Positions 1 to 8,902 of a stretch of 22,349 nt of DNA are shown here, one piece after another. This DNA is from Prorocentrum cordatum (lineage: Eukaryota > Sar > Dinophyceae > Prorocentrales > Prorocentraceae), in assembly GCA_963575745.1 (NCBI GenBank), contig CAUYUJ010006275.1, positions 32,501 through 54,849 of the forward strand. The letters run 5' to 3'. The notes under the pieces were generated by a model. That model did no database searches. It was not told where the DNA came from and worked only from the letters and a program-made list of their open reading frames with translations. Made by a program: the position numbers and the translations under genes. Positions within the stretch are counted from its first letter, which is position 1. Each line of letters starts with the position of its first letter.

Positions 1-24
1 GGTTCAGGCGCGACAGAGCTTCAT

Positions 25-279
25 ATGGCTGCGGAAGACACTGCTCGTATTTTATGGCGTAGTCACCGGCGCCAGGCGTCTTGCGCGGAGCGGGTCTTAC
101 AAGACGATGTTGCCGCCACGATGCTGTCCGCCTTGCCTGATGCCGCCAGGGCCCGCGTCACCGACTTCAATGACGCGAGCGACTACCTCGTCGCTTCCTT
201 TCTCAATAGTGGCCCCACTGCGTGGCCCGTCCTGCTCGCGGCCGCCCGCCAAAACCGTGTCGCTGCGCAATGGCTTTGA
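25..279 (+). CDS. Weak coding candidate, possible 3' end of a gene entering from the left edge
   Basis: The frame is open from base 1 and ends at a TGA at 277-279; the first ATG is at 25. I do not recognise the 84-residue product. From about base 109 the codons are strongly GC-ending (GCC, CTG, GTC, ACC, GAC, TTC), which is coding-like in dinoflagellates, and the amino-acid mix is ordinary rather than low-complexity, unlike nearly every other open frame here. It contains an acidic-aromatic stretch (DFNDASDYLV). Because the frame is already open at the window edge, the ATG may be internal. It could equally be a retroelement fragment or a chance open frame in GC-rich DNA. No splice sites or domains could be assigned. 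Confidence 0.25.
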   Translation: MAAEDTARILWRSHRRQASCAERVLQDDVAATMLSALPDAARARVTDFNDASDYLVASFLNSGPTAWPVLLAAARQNRVAAQWL

Positions 280-880
280 GTCTGCGCGTGGCTGTTCTGG
301 CCCCCTGGCCGTCCAGATGGCTCCCTTGGACCGCGCGCCCGCCTCGGGGACCTGAGCGCTCGCGCTGCGATCGGCAGGCCGCGCCTCTTTCTTCTCCTCG
401 CCGCTCGCGCCCGCCCAGGACCTGCGGCTTCCCCCCGTCTCGCTCGGGCCGGCCTGCGGCGCTGCCACGGCCGCCTCGCTGGACGAGGGCGTCCGCGGGC
501 GCCGCACGGCACGGGGCGCGGCCTCCCCCACGCGGCGCCGCGCGCGCACGCGCGCCGCGCAGGGCCCCCCTCCGGGACCTCTGCTCGATGGCGCGCTGCG
601 CGCCCGAGAGCGTCACCGCGTCGTGTGTTTGTCCGGGGGCCTGGCTCCTCTGCGACGGTGGCGCGCTGAGAGGCCCCCCCTCCCCCGCGGCAACGTGTCG
701 CGTGGATGTGGCCTCTGGCCTCCCCGAACTCCAAGAAGAAGGGCCTCCCCGTGTTTTTCGGCGCGCCCTCGCCCTCGGCGGAAAAGGAGGCCGGCTGAGG
801 CTGGCGCTCGAGCAGAGCGGCGGGGCCGCAGGCGGAGGCCCGGCGGAGGCCAAGGGCGAGGCGCCGGCTTTTTTGGGGGG
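280..880. other. GC-rich sequence without a recognisable gene
   Basis: About 600 bases of very GC-rich DNA. Several frames are open on both strands but show only Arg/Ala/Pro/Gly-rich composition expected of GC-rich noncoding DNA. I see no domain, repeat element or RNA gene. Confidence 0.6.
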
Positions 881-1221
881 CTCCTCCCTCCTCCTCCTCC
901 TCCTCCGCCTCCTCCCCCTCCTCCTCCTCCTCCTCCTCCTCCTCCTCCTCCTCCTCCTCCTCCTCCTCCTCCTCCTCCTCCTCCTCCTCCTCCCGCCTCC
1001 TCCCTCCCCTCCTCCTCTCCTCCTCCTCCTCCTCCTCCTCCTCCTCCTCCTCCTCCTCCTCCTCCTCCTCCTCCTCCTCCTCCTCCTCCTCCTCCCTCCT
1101 CCTCCTCCTCCTCCTCCCTCCTCCTCCTCCTCCTCCTTCCTCCTCCTCCTCCTCCTCCTCCCTCTCCTCCTCCTCCTCCTCCTCCTCCTCCTCCTCCTCT
1201 CTCCTCCTCCTCCTTCCCCCC
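881..1221. repeat. (TCC)n/(GGA)n microsatellite, about 340 bp
   Basis: Near-continuous CTC/TCC units with occasional single-base interruptions (CCTCC, CGCC, CTTCC) that shift the phase. The plus strand is almost pure pyrimidine, so the tract could form triplex (H-DNA) structures. The open frames across it (poly-Ser, poly-Leu, poly-Pro on plus; poly-Glu, poly-Arg, poly-Gly on minus) are consequences of the repeat. Confidence 0.97.
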
Positions 1222-1418
1222 AGGAAGTTCCTCGCATGCTCCCCCCCCCCAAAACGGGTGCCCACATCCTCCTCCCTTGCTGGAGCCTCGCCGGGCTTCC
1301 CTCCCCGTCCTTTGACATCCGCGAGAGGCCGGCCCCCTCGCGGGCCAGGTCGGCTCGGAGCGCCGCGCGATATCTCTGGATGGGGCTTGGCGCATCGGGC
1401 CCTCCATGGGAGAAATCA

Positions 1419-1565
1419 GGAGGGGGAAAGACACACAGACACAATTAATCGTCGATCCCCAGGAAAATATGTAAAAATATGGGAAGTGGGGGGGAAGACA
1501 ATAATCCAGAAAATATGGGAAAATGTAGGGAATCTGGTTATTTGTGTGTATTTATTTGTGTGTCC
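1419..1565. mobile_element. Small dispersed element, copy 1 (without the nested hairpin)
   Basis: This roughly 147-bp stretch is a second copy of the sequence at 10137-10407. Shared blocks are GGAGGGG-A-AGA-ACACA-CACAA, TCGTCGATCCC, ATATGGGAAGTGGGGGG, AGATATGGGAAAAT (here AAATATGGGAAAAT) and TTTGTGTGTATTTATTTGTG. The ends are imperfect inverted repeats (GACACACAGACACAA on the left, TTGTGTGT..TTTGTGTGTC on the right), which suggests a non-autonomous DNA transposon. It has no coding capacity. No clean target-site duplication could be assigned. Confidence 0.65.
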
Positions 1566-1730
1566 CAGTTCCCCTTCATTATCGTGGGCTTATTTCTTTT
1601 TCTCCACTACCTCCACTACAGACCATGGGCGGCTGGCCTGCGGTAGTAGTCTGCTGGGCGCGGTCGGCGACGGCGCACAGCAGAGCACTTCCATGGGTCG
1701 GCCGCCCCTGATCTGGTGGTGGCAGCGGGA

Positions 1731-1880
1731 AGTAGGCCGACCATCCTGCTCTTGGGTTCTCCTCGTGGGGGCAGTCGAGTTTTTGTTTTCAAGCCATCCT
1801 CGTGGTTTTTCTTATCATACCAGCTAGTGGAGAGTAGGCCCACCATCTTGTTTTTGGCTACTCCTCGTGTGGTGGCTTCG
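1731..1880. repeat. Tandem duplication with about 102-bp period
   Basis: Two diverged copies begin at 1731 and 1833 with AGTAGGCC(G/C)ACCATC(C/T)TG, followed by TTGG.T.CTCCTCGTG. The sequence just before each copy is also alike (GGTGGCAGCGGGA and AGCTAGTGGAG). The second copy fades at about 1880. The function is unknown; it looks like a short local tandem repeat rather than a gene. Confidence 0.7.
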
Positions 1881-2066
1881 TCGCCTCGACCTGGCGCGTC
1901 TCGAGCAGCCCGTTGCCTTGACGGGCCACCGTATGGGAGCAGACCGCACCTGCCCAGCCGCCTCCGACGCGCGCTCAGGCCCAACGTCTCGTCGGCGCCC
2001 TCGTTGTCATGTGAGACACCCGTCCAGCTGCGCACAGACGGACCAACGAACTCGTCGGACGGGTTA
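1881..2066. other. Unique sequence between repeats
   Basis: Mixed-composition sequence with no recognised gene or element. Confidence 0.5.
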
Positions 2067-2230
2067 GTTCCTCGTCGTTTCCCCCCGCCCCAATCCCCTT
2101 CCCTTTTCTCCAGCCCTCTCCCCCTCTCCGTCGCCCTCTCTTTCCCCCTCCCCTTTGCGTGGTCTTCCCCCTTTGTTCCGCCTCCCCTCTCCTTCCCTCT
2201 ATCCGTCTCCCTCTTCCTCTCCCCTTGTCG
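2067..2230 (+). repeat. Irregular polypyrimidine tract
   Basis: About 160 bases that are overwhelmingly C and T on the plus strand, without a fixed period. Polypyrimidine tracts can precede splice acceptors, but at this length and next to the TCG/TCA array it is more likely a degenerated TCC/TTCC repeat. Confidence 0.7.
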
Positions 2231-2344
2231 TCGCCACCGCCACCTTCGCCTTTGTAGTCGTCACCGTCGATGCCGTCATCGCCGTCGCCGTCGCCGTCGT
2301 CGTCGTCGACGTCGTCGTCGTCATCGTCGTCGTGATCATCGTCG

Positions 2345-2376
<32 letters not shown>

Positions 2377-2433
2377 TTCTTCTTTATCATCATCAGTATC
2401 ATCATTATCATCATCATCAGCGTCATCATGATT

Positions 2434-2518
<85 letters not shown>

Positions 2519-2765
2519 CCACCACTATCATCATCCTCCTCGTCCTGAGCATCATCATCGTCATCCATGCTGTCGTCGTCGTTGTCGTCGTCGCATTCGC
2601 CGTCGCCGTCTTCTGCGCCGTCGTCCTCCTCGTCGTCACCGTCGCACCTCGCCGCCGCCTTCCGTCGCCTTCCGTCGCCGTCCGTCGCTTTCCGTCGCTT
2701 CCGTCGGTTTCGTTGCTGTCGTCGTCGGTCGTCGGTCGTCGCCGCCGCCGGTCGTCGCCGCCGAA
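2231..2765. repeat. Compound (TCG)n-(TCA)n-(TCG)n trinucleotide array
   Basis: TCG/GTC units (2258-2345) grade into ATC/TCA units (2345-2520, with an uninterrupted run of about 27 units ending near 2517) and back to TCG with GCC and TTCCG variants (2540-2765). All unit changes are single-base. Open frames here encode poly-His, poly-Ile or poly-Asp and are not credible genes. Confidence 0.95.
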
Positions 2766-2892
2766 ACGCCTCGTTCTGCCGAGGCGCGCCGCGCACGGCT
2801 GCAGCCCAGGGCCCAGCCCGCCGGCCATGCGGGCCGCGCCGCCGCAGCAGCCTGGGGTGTGGCTGCCGCCGGAGGCGCCCGGCGGGCGACTG
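2766..2892. other. GC-rich spacer at the strand switch of the trinucleotide arrays
   Basis: A short non-repetitive GC-rich segment. To its left the plus strand carries TCN repeats, to its right NGA repeats. It could form the loop of a very large imperfect fold-back. Confidence 0.6.
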
Positions 2893-2930
2893 GCGACGAG
2901 TCGACGACGACGTTGACGACGACGATCACA

Positions 2931-2970
<40 letters not shown>

Positions 2971-3530
2971 TGACCACGACCACGACCACGACTACGACCA
3001 CGACCACGACCGACCACGAGGAGGACGACGATCGACGACAACGACGACGACGGCGGCGGCGGCGGCGGTGACGATGTCGGCGACCAGGATCCGACAAATG
3101 AGAACCGACGACGACGACGACGACGGACGACGGTCGACGGATGACGGACGACGGACGACGGACAACGGACGACGGACGACGACGACGACCGACGACCGAC
3201 GACTCACGAGACACGACCGACGACCGACGACCGACGACGACGACGTTGTCGGCGTCGACGACGACGACGAACGATAACGAGGACGACGGGCGACGACGAA
3301 GGCGTTGGCGATGCTTACTCTTGCAAGCGACGACCGACGACAGCGGATGCGGCGACGACCGACGACGAGGAGGACGGACGACGTCGACGTTCGATGGACG
3401 ACCGACGGCCGACCACCGACGACGAAGGCGGCAGCGACGTCGGGTGGTGAACGGCGGAGGACGACCGACGACGATGACGGCCGACCGCGGCAGTCGTCGC
3501 CGCCGTCGCGGTTGACGTCGTCGTCGGAGT
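2893..3530. repeat. Compound (GAC)n array with hexamer and heptamer sub-repeats
   Basis: It starts with GAC units, contains a (CACGAC)n hexamer run at about 2927-3020, then mixes GAC trinucleotides with the heptamer GACGACC and the variant GACGGAC. Non-GAC islands are short (for example near 3301-3325). The same heptamer mixture makes up the larger array at 11913-14088. Confidence 0.95.
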
Positions 3531-3564
3531 CCTGAGCGTCTTCGCCACGACGCCGAGGGGAAGT

Positions 3565-3965
3565 GATGATCATGATGATGATGATGATGATGATGATGAC
3601 GATGATGATAATGATGACCATGATGATGATCATGACAATGGTGGTGGAGATGATGATGCTGCTGATGATGATGATGATGATGATGCTGATGACGATGACA
3701 ATGACGATGACGATGACGAGGCTGTTGCTGCTGCTGATGATGATTATGATGGTGATGATAATGATGATGAATATGACGATGCTGCTGCTGATGATGATGC
3801 CCATGATGACGATGCCGATGCTGATGATGATGAGGATGATGATGCTGATGGTGATGATGATGATGACGACGATTCTGATTATTATGATGCTGATGATGAT
3901 GAGTAGGATGAGGAGGATGATGATGATGCTGATCATGTTAACGATGAGGATGATGCTGCTGATGA

Positions 3966-3999
<34 letters not shown>

Positions 4000-4000
4000 G

Positions 4001-4032
<32 letters not shown>

Positions 4033-4033
4033 C

Positions 4034-4120
<87 letters not shown>
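3565..4120. repeat. (ATG)n/(CAT)n microsatellite, about 555 bp
   Basis: GAT/ATG units with many GAC, GCT and GGT variants in the left part and an uninterrupted run of nearly 90 bp at the right end (about 4033-4120). Interruption density falls steadily towards the right, consistent with recent slippage growth at that end. Confidence 0.97.
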
Positions 4121-4250
4121 TTGAGGAGGAGGAGGAGGAGGAGGAGGAGGAGGAGGAGGATGAGGAGGAGGAGGAGGAGGAAAAGGAGGAGGAGGTGGAG
4201 GAGGAGGGGAGGGAGAGGAGGAGGAGGAGGAGGAGGAGGAGAAGGAGAAA
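4121..4250. repeat. (GGA)n microsatellite fused to the ATG array
   Basis: GGA/GAG units follow the ATG array directly through GTTGAGGAGG. Rare GAT, AAA and GTG variants remain. Confidence 0.97.
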
Positions 4251-4837
4251 CACCAACAGGTGAACGCACGGCAGCACAACCACATGGAACGGGTGCCGCC
4301 GCCAGAACGCTGGGACATTCTGAGGACGCGCTCTGGGCACCTGTGCAAGCCCAGCGCCTCCTGCGGCCAGGCACAGCAGGCGGGGTCCGGCGCACGGCTC
4401 CTCCAGAGCCCGCCTCGCGGAGTGGGCGAGGCCCCAGTCCGCACCGCAAGGAGCGCCTGAAGGGTCGAACGAGCGAGCGGCCACACCCCGCGGGCGGGCA
4501 GGGGACGAGCCGGCCCTCGCCGGGACTCGTCGCGGGCACGACCCGGGGCGGCCGCCCCCTCGCCCGAGGCATGGGCGCGGCCGGCCCCCGATCCGCGGAA
4601 CGCCCGAGAGGGGGGGGGGCGGGCCACCCCCCGCCGCCGAGCCGATTGCACGGGGAAGGCGTGTCAGTCCGGCGGGGGGGGGCGCGGGGAGAGTGGGGTC
4701 GCGCAGCGTCGGGCGTGCGGCGTGGCCCCGCGGTCCTCGCGAGGGGAGGGCCGGGAGCAGGCCGAGGGGGCGGCCTTCCGTGGCCGCCTCCCCAGGCCTG
4801 AGGGCAGAGGCCGCGCGACGGAGGGACGCGCGAGGAC
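4251..4837. other. GC-rich sequence without a recognisable gene
   Basis: Nearly 590 bases with G-runs (for example 4610-4620 and 4674-4683). Open frames exist but are Arg/Pro/Gly/Ala-rich and match nothing I know. Confidence 0.55.
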
Positions 4838-5026
4838 CCTCCTCCTCCTCCTCCTCCTCCTCCTCCTCCTCCTCCTGCTCCTGCTCCTGCTCCTCCTCCT
4901 CCGCCTCCTCCTCCTCCTCCTCCCTCTCCTCCTCCCTCTCCTCCTCCCTCTCCTCCTCCTCCTCCTCCTCCTCCTCCTCCTCCTCCTCCTCCTCCTCCTC
5001 CTCCTCCTCCTCCTCCTCCCTCCTCT
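4838..5026. repeat. (TCC)n microsatellite
   Basis: CTC/TCC units with a TGCTCC variant block near 4875-4892 and periodic CTCCTCCCT interruptions (4920-4950). Confidence 0.97.
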
Positions 5027-5144
5027 ATGGTGTCGAAGGGCTGTCGGGTCCTTGCTGCACACTACTCACGCAGGGGAGCCTTTATAGTCTCTCAGCTGAA
5101 GTGGGACGACCACCCCCTCATGCGGATCGCCTCGTCTCGCCTCG

Positions 5145-5217
5145 CCTCCTCCTCCTCCTCCTCCTCCTCCTCCTCCTCCTCCTTCTCCTCCTCCTCCTCC
5201 TCCTCCTCCTCCTCCTC
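5145..5217. repeat. (TCC)n microsatellite
   Basis: About 24 TCC units with one TTC variant. It lies just beyond the 3' end of the minus-strand retroelement remnant. Confidence 0.95.
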
Positions 5218-5329
5218 ACAGCGAATGTGGGGGGGGCTCGGGGGGAGCGGGCAGGTCCTTCACTCCCTCCTTGGAAAGATCCACGGACTGCAGCGTCACT
5301 CCAGTCTGCTTGGGGCGCATCTCCCCCTC

Positions 5330-5799
5330 ACGAGGTGGTTCGAGAGGGGCATGTGCTGGGGCGACAGCTGCTGCGATGCCCCCTCACCTGGTCGCCCAGG
5401 GAGTAAAGCTTGGATCTGCAGCCGACCGCGAGCACAGTGCCGTCCGAGCAGTCGAACGCCGTAATCCTGTGCCCGAGGTCCCGCACATCGTTCGCACTCG
5501 ATCCGCGGAGGCCCCGGGGCCCCGAACAGAAACTGTTAGGTGGTGCAGTTCCCCTCGCGCCTCTCGGGAAAACGGTGCACTGCCAGTGCCACGAGCCCCT
5601 AATTCTAGCGCAGGTATGCCAGAGTTGGTCAGGCGTGCCAGGGAGACGCGCGCCGGGTCTGATCCAGGGAACACCCTGGAGGTCCAGGCGAGCCCAGGAG
5701 GGCAGAAGCTTCGCGGCGAAAGTCGCCACCATCCTCGCAACCGACACCTTCCTCGCCACGTCGTCGGCCCCAGCGGAGGTAGGTAACGGCTGCTGCTCG
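5330..5799 (-). pseudogene. C-terminal Cys/His tail of the retroelement
   Basis: Continuing the frame of the last RNase H motif, the translation runs VARKVSVARMVATFAAKLLP and LDLQGVPWIRPG, then a segment with spaced Cys, His and Trp residues (LWHTC, SWHWQC, NSFC, LGHRITAFDC, AVGCRSKL) ending at a stop near 5330. Tails with HxxW, WxC and GH-xx-x-x-x-C spacing follow RNase H in the dinoflagellate elements I know and may bind zinc; that role is inference. The frame is open for about 185 codons, the least damaged piece of the element. Confidence 0.55.
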
Positions 5800-6468
5800 C
5801 GGCCAACGCTGGCCTGTCTGTTAGTGTGATGATTGTCTTCTCTCCTCGCATACTCACTAGCTGGAGAGACTGGCCGGCTCAAGACGGGCCCTGACCTTGG
5901 TCACTTCGGACACGTGCCCGACTTTTCCGTGCAACGCCTGGGGCATGACACCTGCATGCGCCTTCTGTGACAGTGCGAGGGGCCTGGCCAATCGCCAGTG
6001 GTTCACCGCCGACCGACAATCTCAATACGTGAACGTGGACCCGCAGAGCATGTGCAAGAGAGCGGCAACAATCCCGTAGTCAGCATCTTGCGGCGTTAGG
6101 GGCCAATGGGCCCCCATCTAAAGGTCCCGTGCAGGGACGCCAGGGTGTCACCCTCAGGAGAGCGAACGGCCCCAGCACCAGCCCTCGAAAGCTCCTTCAT
6201 GGGGTGACGGTCGCAGGATCTGTCAGCGCAAAGTTGTGTTGAAGACGCAGCGCGATCAATGCCATCTCCCCCGGCGGGAACCCCGAAGCCCCCAGGAGCA
6301 TGAGCCTGACGCACAACCCCATCCATCGGTCAACGGTTTAGGGAACGCATCTCTCGGGTGACGGAACAGGCCCCGAGTGTACAGCAACAACTCGTCATGC
6401 GACTCTGCTTCCAACTCCTGCTGAACCATGCGAGCATACTTGTCTCCGATAATATCTTCCCTCTCCAC
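5800..6468 (-). pseudogene. Degenerate RNase H domain of the retroelement
   Basis: The lead-in LYTRGLFRHPRDAFPKPL (about 6381-6330) stays in the frame of the upstream domain. After a frame change, LCADRSCDRHPMKELSRAGA (from about 6233) matches the first strand of an RNase H fold, normally T-D-G-S: the Asp at 6222-6224 is kept but the Gly is Arg (AGA at 6219-6221). Next come PQDADYGIVAALLHML (from 6093), where the usual A-E-Y is A-D-Y, and TFTY, a TGA at 6022-6024, then DCRSAVNHW, where the usual S-D-C has its Ser codon turned into a stop. The last motif, normally N-D-x-A-D-R, reads NHHTNR (about 5834-5817), with Asn replacing the final Asp. So two catalytic positions are kept, one is conservative and one is lost. 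The enzyme would be inactive. Confidence 0.65.
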
Positions 6469-6528
6469 TTGGCAGGTTGGCAGGACGTAACGCCATAACC
6501 CTAGCAGCAGGGTGTCAGGGTATTCGCC

Positions 6529-7293
6529 TCACAGCTGGTAGTCCGTCGACCCCAGTTGATAGCCAAGAGAAAGGAGAGCGCCCAAACTCGAGTCCAGACT
6601 CCATTGGTAGTGACACTCCCAATGCAACCCTTCTCCCTCGGCGTGAAACGTTTCGAAATCCTTCAGGATGTCGAAACAAACCCTGCCTTGCACCCTCTCC
6701 CTGCTGGCAGCGTCCCCCTCGGGCCCCCTCAAGGCAGCCTGCCGAAGGAGAGTGCTCACGAGCTTGGGGGAGGTGAGGATGAGCGAGGTGGGGGCCCCGA
6801 AGTCGTCCGTGAGCTCCGCGAACTCGTCCATCGTCCATCCGATGCGAGCGAGCAAACGTCTTAGGGCCATCATCGGGCCCGCCACCCTGCGCCACGAGAC
6901 CTTACGGTCGCTCCTGAAAGCTGGCTCCGCACTCCTGAGATCCCCCCAAGGCCGCGTGTCGTCGAAAGCCCTCGTGTACAGGAGCCACACTTCCTGCGCG
7001 TAGCGACTGATCGGCCCACGGACCCGAACCAGGCAGGGCCGCCTTCGAAAGTCGTGACCCCCGAGAGCGAACGCATCCCGGCGGCAGGTTGAATGGCAGA
7101 ACCAGCGCCCCTCCTGACCCTGAGCAGCTCGTGGTCCGAGAGGCCCACTGTTGCCGATCTTCAGCGCGCGTCGCCCCAGGTTGGGTCGCTGCTTCTTCAG
7201 ACGCTTGAGCCTACTCCCGAAGGTGTGCATCCCAGTCCCAGGCTTGGCTGAGCGCGTGCCTCTGCGCCCGGCCAGCCCAGCGGTGGCGTCCAC
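6529..7293 (-). pseudogene. Post-RT domain of the retroelement, with two frame changes
   Basis: The minus frame starting at 7293 begins DATAGLAGRRGTRSAK and continues with a basic segment (RLKRLKKQRP). Near 7148 the family-like sequence moves to another frame (GLSDHELLRVRRGAGSAI), then returns near 7056 to the first frame with VRGPISRYAQEVWLLYTRAF, VSWRRVAGPMMALRRLLARI, GWTMDEFAELTDDFGAPTSL and GRVCFDILKDFE. The order (G-x-S-x-x-E-L-R-R; YAxEVW; W-R-x-V-x-GP; LARxGW; RVCxDxL) is what I recall for the region between RT and RNase H in dinoflagellate retroelements. The frame meets a stop at 6529-6531 but stays open beyond it, down to 6256. Likely pseudogene; codons are still GC-ending. Confidence 0.7.
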
Positions 7294-7499
7294 CCTCCGG
7301 CTCCTCGTCGTGGCCAGAAGGTGGGGGCCGGCGAGGTCGCGGCGCTGTCCTGCAGAGCTCTGGCTGCTGCCGGGCCCGATGAGATGCTCGTCGCAATCGT
7401 GTCCTCACGCGGGAGAGTCCATGTTCCCCGCGATACTGCAGTGGAGCATGCGGGCTGCAGCGCCATGATGCCCTGAGGGCGAGTGCCCTGCGGGCCCAC
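7294..7499 (-). pseudogene. Possible trace of the RT palm region
   Basis: In the minus frame from 7499 the peptide EDTIATSISSGPAAARAL begins near 7406. It sits where an A-D-D-I-A-T type catalytic box and following helix would be expected; here the second catalytic aspartate would be threonine. Only about 90 codons lie between the N-terminal block and the post-RT domain, whereas an intact palm would need well over 200 residues, so most of the domain is gone. This assignment is tentative. Confidence 0.3.
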
Positions 7500-7565
7500 A
7501 GAGGCCAGTATGTTGTCGTCTGTCTAGCTGTCGAGCTTCGCACACACCGAACGCGGACCCGTCGA

Positions 7566-7629
7566 CCTCCTCCTATTCCTCCTCTTCCTCCTCCTCCTCC
7601 TCCTCCTCCTCCTCCTCCTCCTCCTCCTC
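7566..7629. repeat. (TCC)n microsatellite inside the retroelement remnant
   Basis: About 20 TCC/CTC units. On the minus strand it reads as Arg- or Gly-rich sequence and separates the RT N-terminal block from the remaining retroelement sequence. Confidence 0.95.
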
Positions 7630-7631
7630 GT

Positions 7632-8090
7632 GAGGACGAAGAGCTGTCGAGCTTCGTACGCGTCGATCGAGTAGATCCGAACGTGCGTGGTCGCGAAGCT
7701 GGAGCCCGCAGCGATGCCTCTGGCGACGAGCCCGGGGTCATTGACGTAGCCAGCCGCTGAAGCGCCATCGAGGGGTGCGGCAGATGCGGCCAGAGTGCGG
7801 CACACGACGGCGGGTGCCAGGCCGAGGCGAATCGCATTGCTCTCCGACCGATGCAGGCTACGGTAGGCTCGCGTCGTCTCAACCGGGGGCGACCCCAGCG
7901 CGGGCGTTGAAGGCTGAGCGCCACCCGTGGCCCAGAATCGGCCCATCGTTGCACGATCCGGCGTGTCTTGTACGGCCGATCGTTCATGTTTGGACGATCT
8001 TCCGCGGTGTCAGGAGCCAGCGCCAGAGTCCACACGACGCGAGCCTGCCGTGCACAACCCAAAGATTTTGCGCGTGCGCCACAGCAGGGT
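7632..8090 (-). pseudogene. Remnant of the reverse transcriptase N-terminal region
   Basis: In the minus frame running 7880 to 7632 there is ETTRAYRSLHRSESNAI followed about 25 residues later by AAGYVNDPGLVARGI. The spacing and pattern recall the conserved block RPLSL.N.D.K ... QRGFV.GR.L..N of non-LTR reverse transcriptases. A stretch further upstream in another frame (LLWRTRKIF, about 8087-8061) resembles the usual segment before that block. The frame then runs into the GGA-encoded Arg tract at 7629. No catalytic aspartate box is present in this part. Identity is inferred from pattern memory and would need a profile search; the amino-acid match is partial. Confidence 0.45.
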
Positions 8091-8210
8091 CGCTGAGACT
8101 TCTCCTTCGGCCGCCGCCGCCTCAACGCGGAGCGTCTGGCGCCGCACAACGTCCAGAGCGCCGCGGTGGTGTCCTGCTGCAGAGGGCTCGCGCTCGTGGC
8201 CAAGCTCCCA

Positions 8211-8240
8211 GCTGAGTCCGAGAGGGCTGAGTCCGAGAGG
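8211..8240. repeat. Exact 15-bp tandem duplication
   Basis: GCTGAGTCCGAGAGG occurs twice in a row (8211-8225 and 8226-8240). A very recent local duplication; length is a multiple of three. Confidence 0.95.
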
Positions 8241-8672
8241 TCCTTGGCACGCGGCCCCGCAATCGGCACACGCTGCAAGCAGCTCCCATCGGCCGCCATC
8301 CTCCTTGCACGTTCGGCAGACGTGCGATGAGTTCCGCAGAGAGCTGACCTGGGAGAGTGCCGACGCTCTCCACAAGGCAGAAGAAGTGTGGCGACCACCC
8401 TGGGGCTGTCGTGGCAGGGAAAAGCGTAGTGGCGCAGGTGGACGCCCTCGACGGCGACCGCGCTGCCCTCCTTGCAACGCCTACGGTCGGAACGAGGTGT
8501 AAGATCGAGGTGGGTTCGGGGAGGGTGCCCTGATGTTCTTCGTGTTTGTTGGATGTTCTTGTGCATCCCATGGGCGGGAATCCTCGAATGTTTTTCAGTT
8601 TAGGCCGGCGGATGGTCTCATGTTCTTGAAGGGTTCGAAGGAAACAACAGCCATACAATAGTTAAACTTTCG
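8241..8672. other. Sequence between retroelement remnant and fold-back element
   Basis: No confident gene. On the minus strand at 8318-8247 a frame reads CRTC-13 residues-CADC, a zinc-ribbon-like spacing, possibly an extension of the retroelement. At 8531-8640 the octamer ATGTTCTT or a close form recurs (about 8532, 8552, 8590 and 8619). Confidence 0.4.
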
Positions 8673-8772
8673 GCGCTTCCTCCGATTTTCTTGGATCCTC
8701 GCTGGGACCGCCTGGCGGCGCCTCCGCGCGCCAGGGAGGCCAGCGCGGATCTAAGAAATCCGCGCGGAGCGC
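8673..8772. mobile_element. Fold-back (MITE-like) element, copy A
   Basis: A 100-bp palindromic element with about 33-bp terminal inverted repeats (8673-8705 and 8740-8772; about 25 of 33 positions match). The core of each arm is TTTCTTGGATC / GATCTAAGAAA next to GCGCTGG / CCAGCGC. The loop is GC-rich (CTGGCGGCGCCTCC). It shares arms and loop with the element at 10837-10963, so they form one family. No coding capacity and no clear target-site duplication. Confidence 0.8.
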
Positions 8773-8902
8773 TAAATGTTTGACTATGTTTATGGCGTTT
8801 TCTCTTCTTCTATACAGTGATGGTTTTCTGTCCCAGGTCCGACTGCATCGAGGTCCCTGATCAGACCAGGCTCCGCGAGGGGACGCGGGGCTCTCCAGGA
8901 TG

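Larger units (their letters stand above)
5330..8090 (-). mobile_element. Decayed non-LTR retroelement, dinoflagellate type
   Basis: Read on the minus strand from 8090 down to 5330, the region holds, in order: a block like the N-terminal part of a reverse transcriptase, a gap with a TCC microsatellite where the RT palm should be, a post-RT domain, an RNase H-like domain and a Cys/His-containing tail. This domain order is the one I know from non-LTR retroelements of dinoflagellates. The element is dead: it needs at least four frame changes, has in-frame stops at 6529-6531 and 6022-6024, and lacks most of the RT catalytic core. I saw no poly-A tail or target-site duplication; the 3' side runs into a (TCC)n tract at 5145-5217. 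Separate entries describe each part. Confidence 0.75.

Noticed and set aside
222-1448. Plus-strand 408-codon and minus-strand 413-codon frames over the TCC array
   Set aside because: Low-complexity poly-Leu/Pro and poly-Arg/Glu. No domain, and both strands and several frames are open together.
2992-4572. Long minus-strand open frame of 526 codons
   Set aside because: It is almost entirely poly-Ile/poly-Ser/Arg from trinucleotide repeats. Its openness follows from repeat composition, with equally long frames on the other strand.
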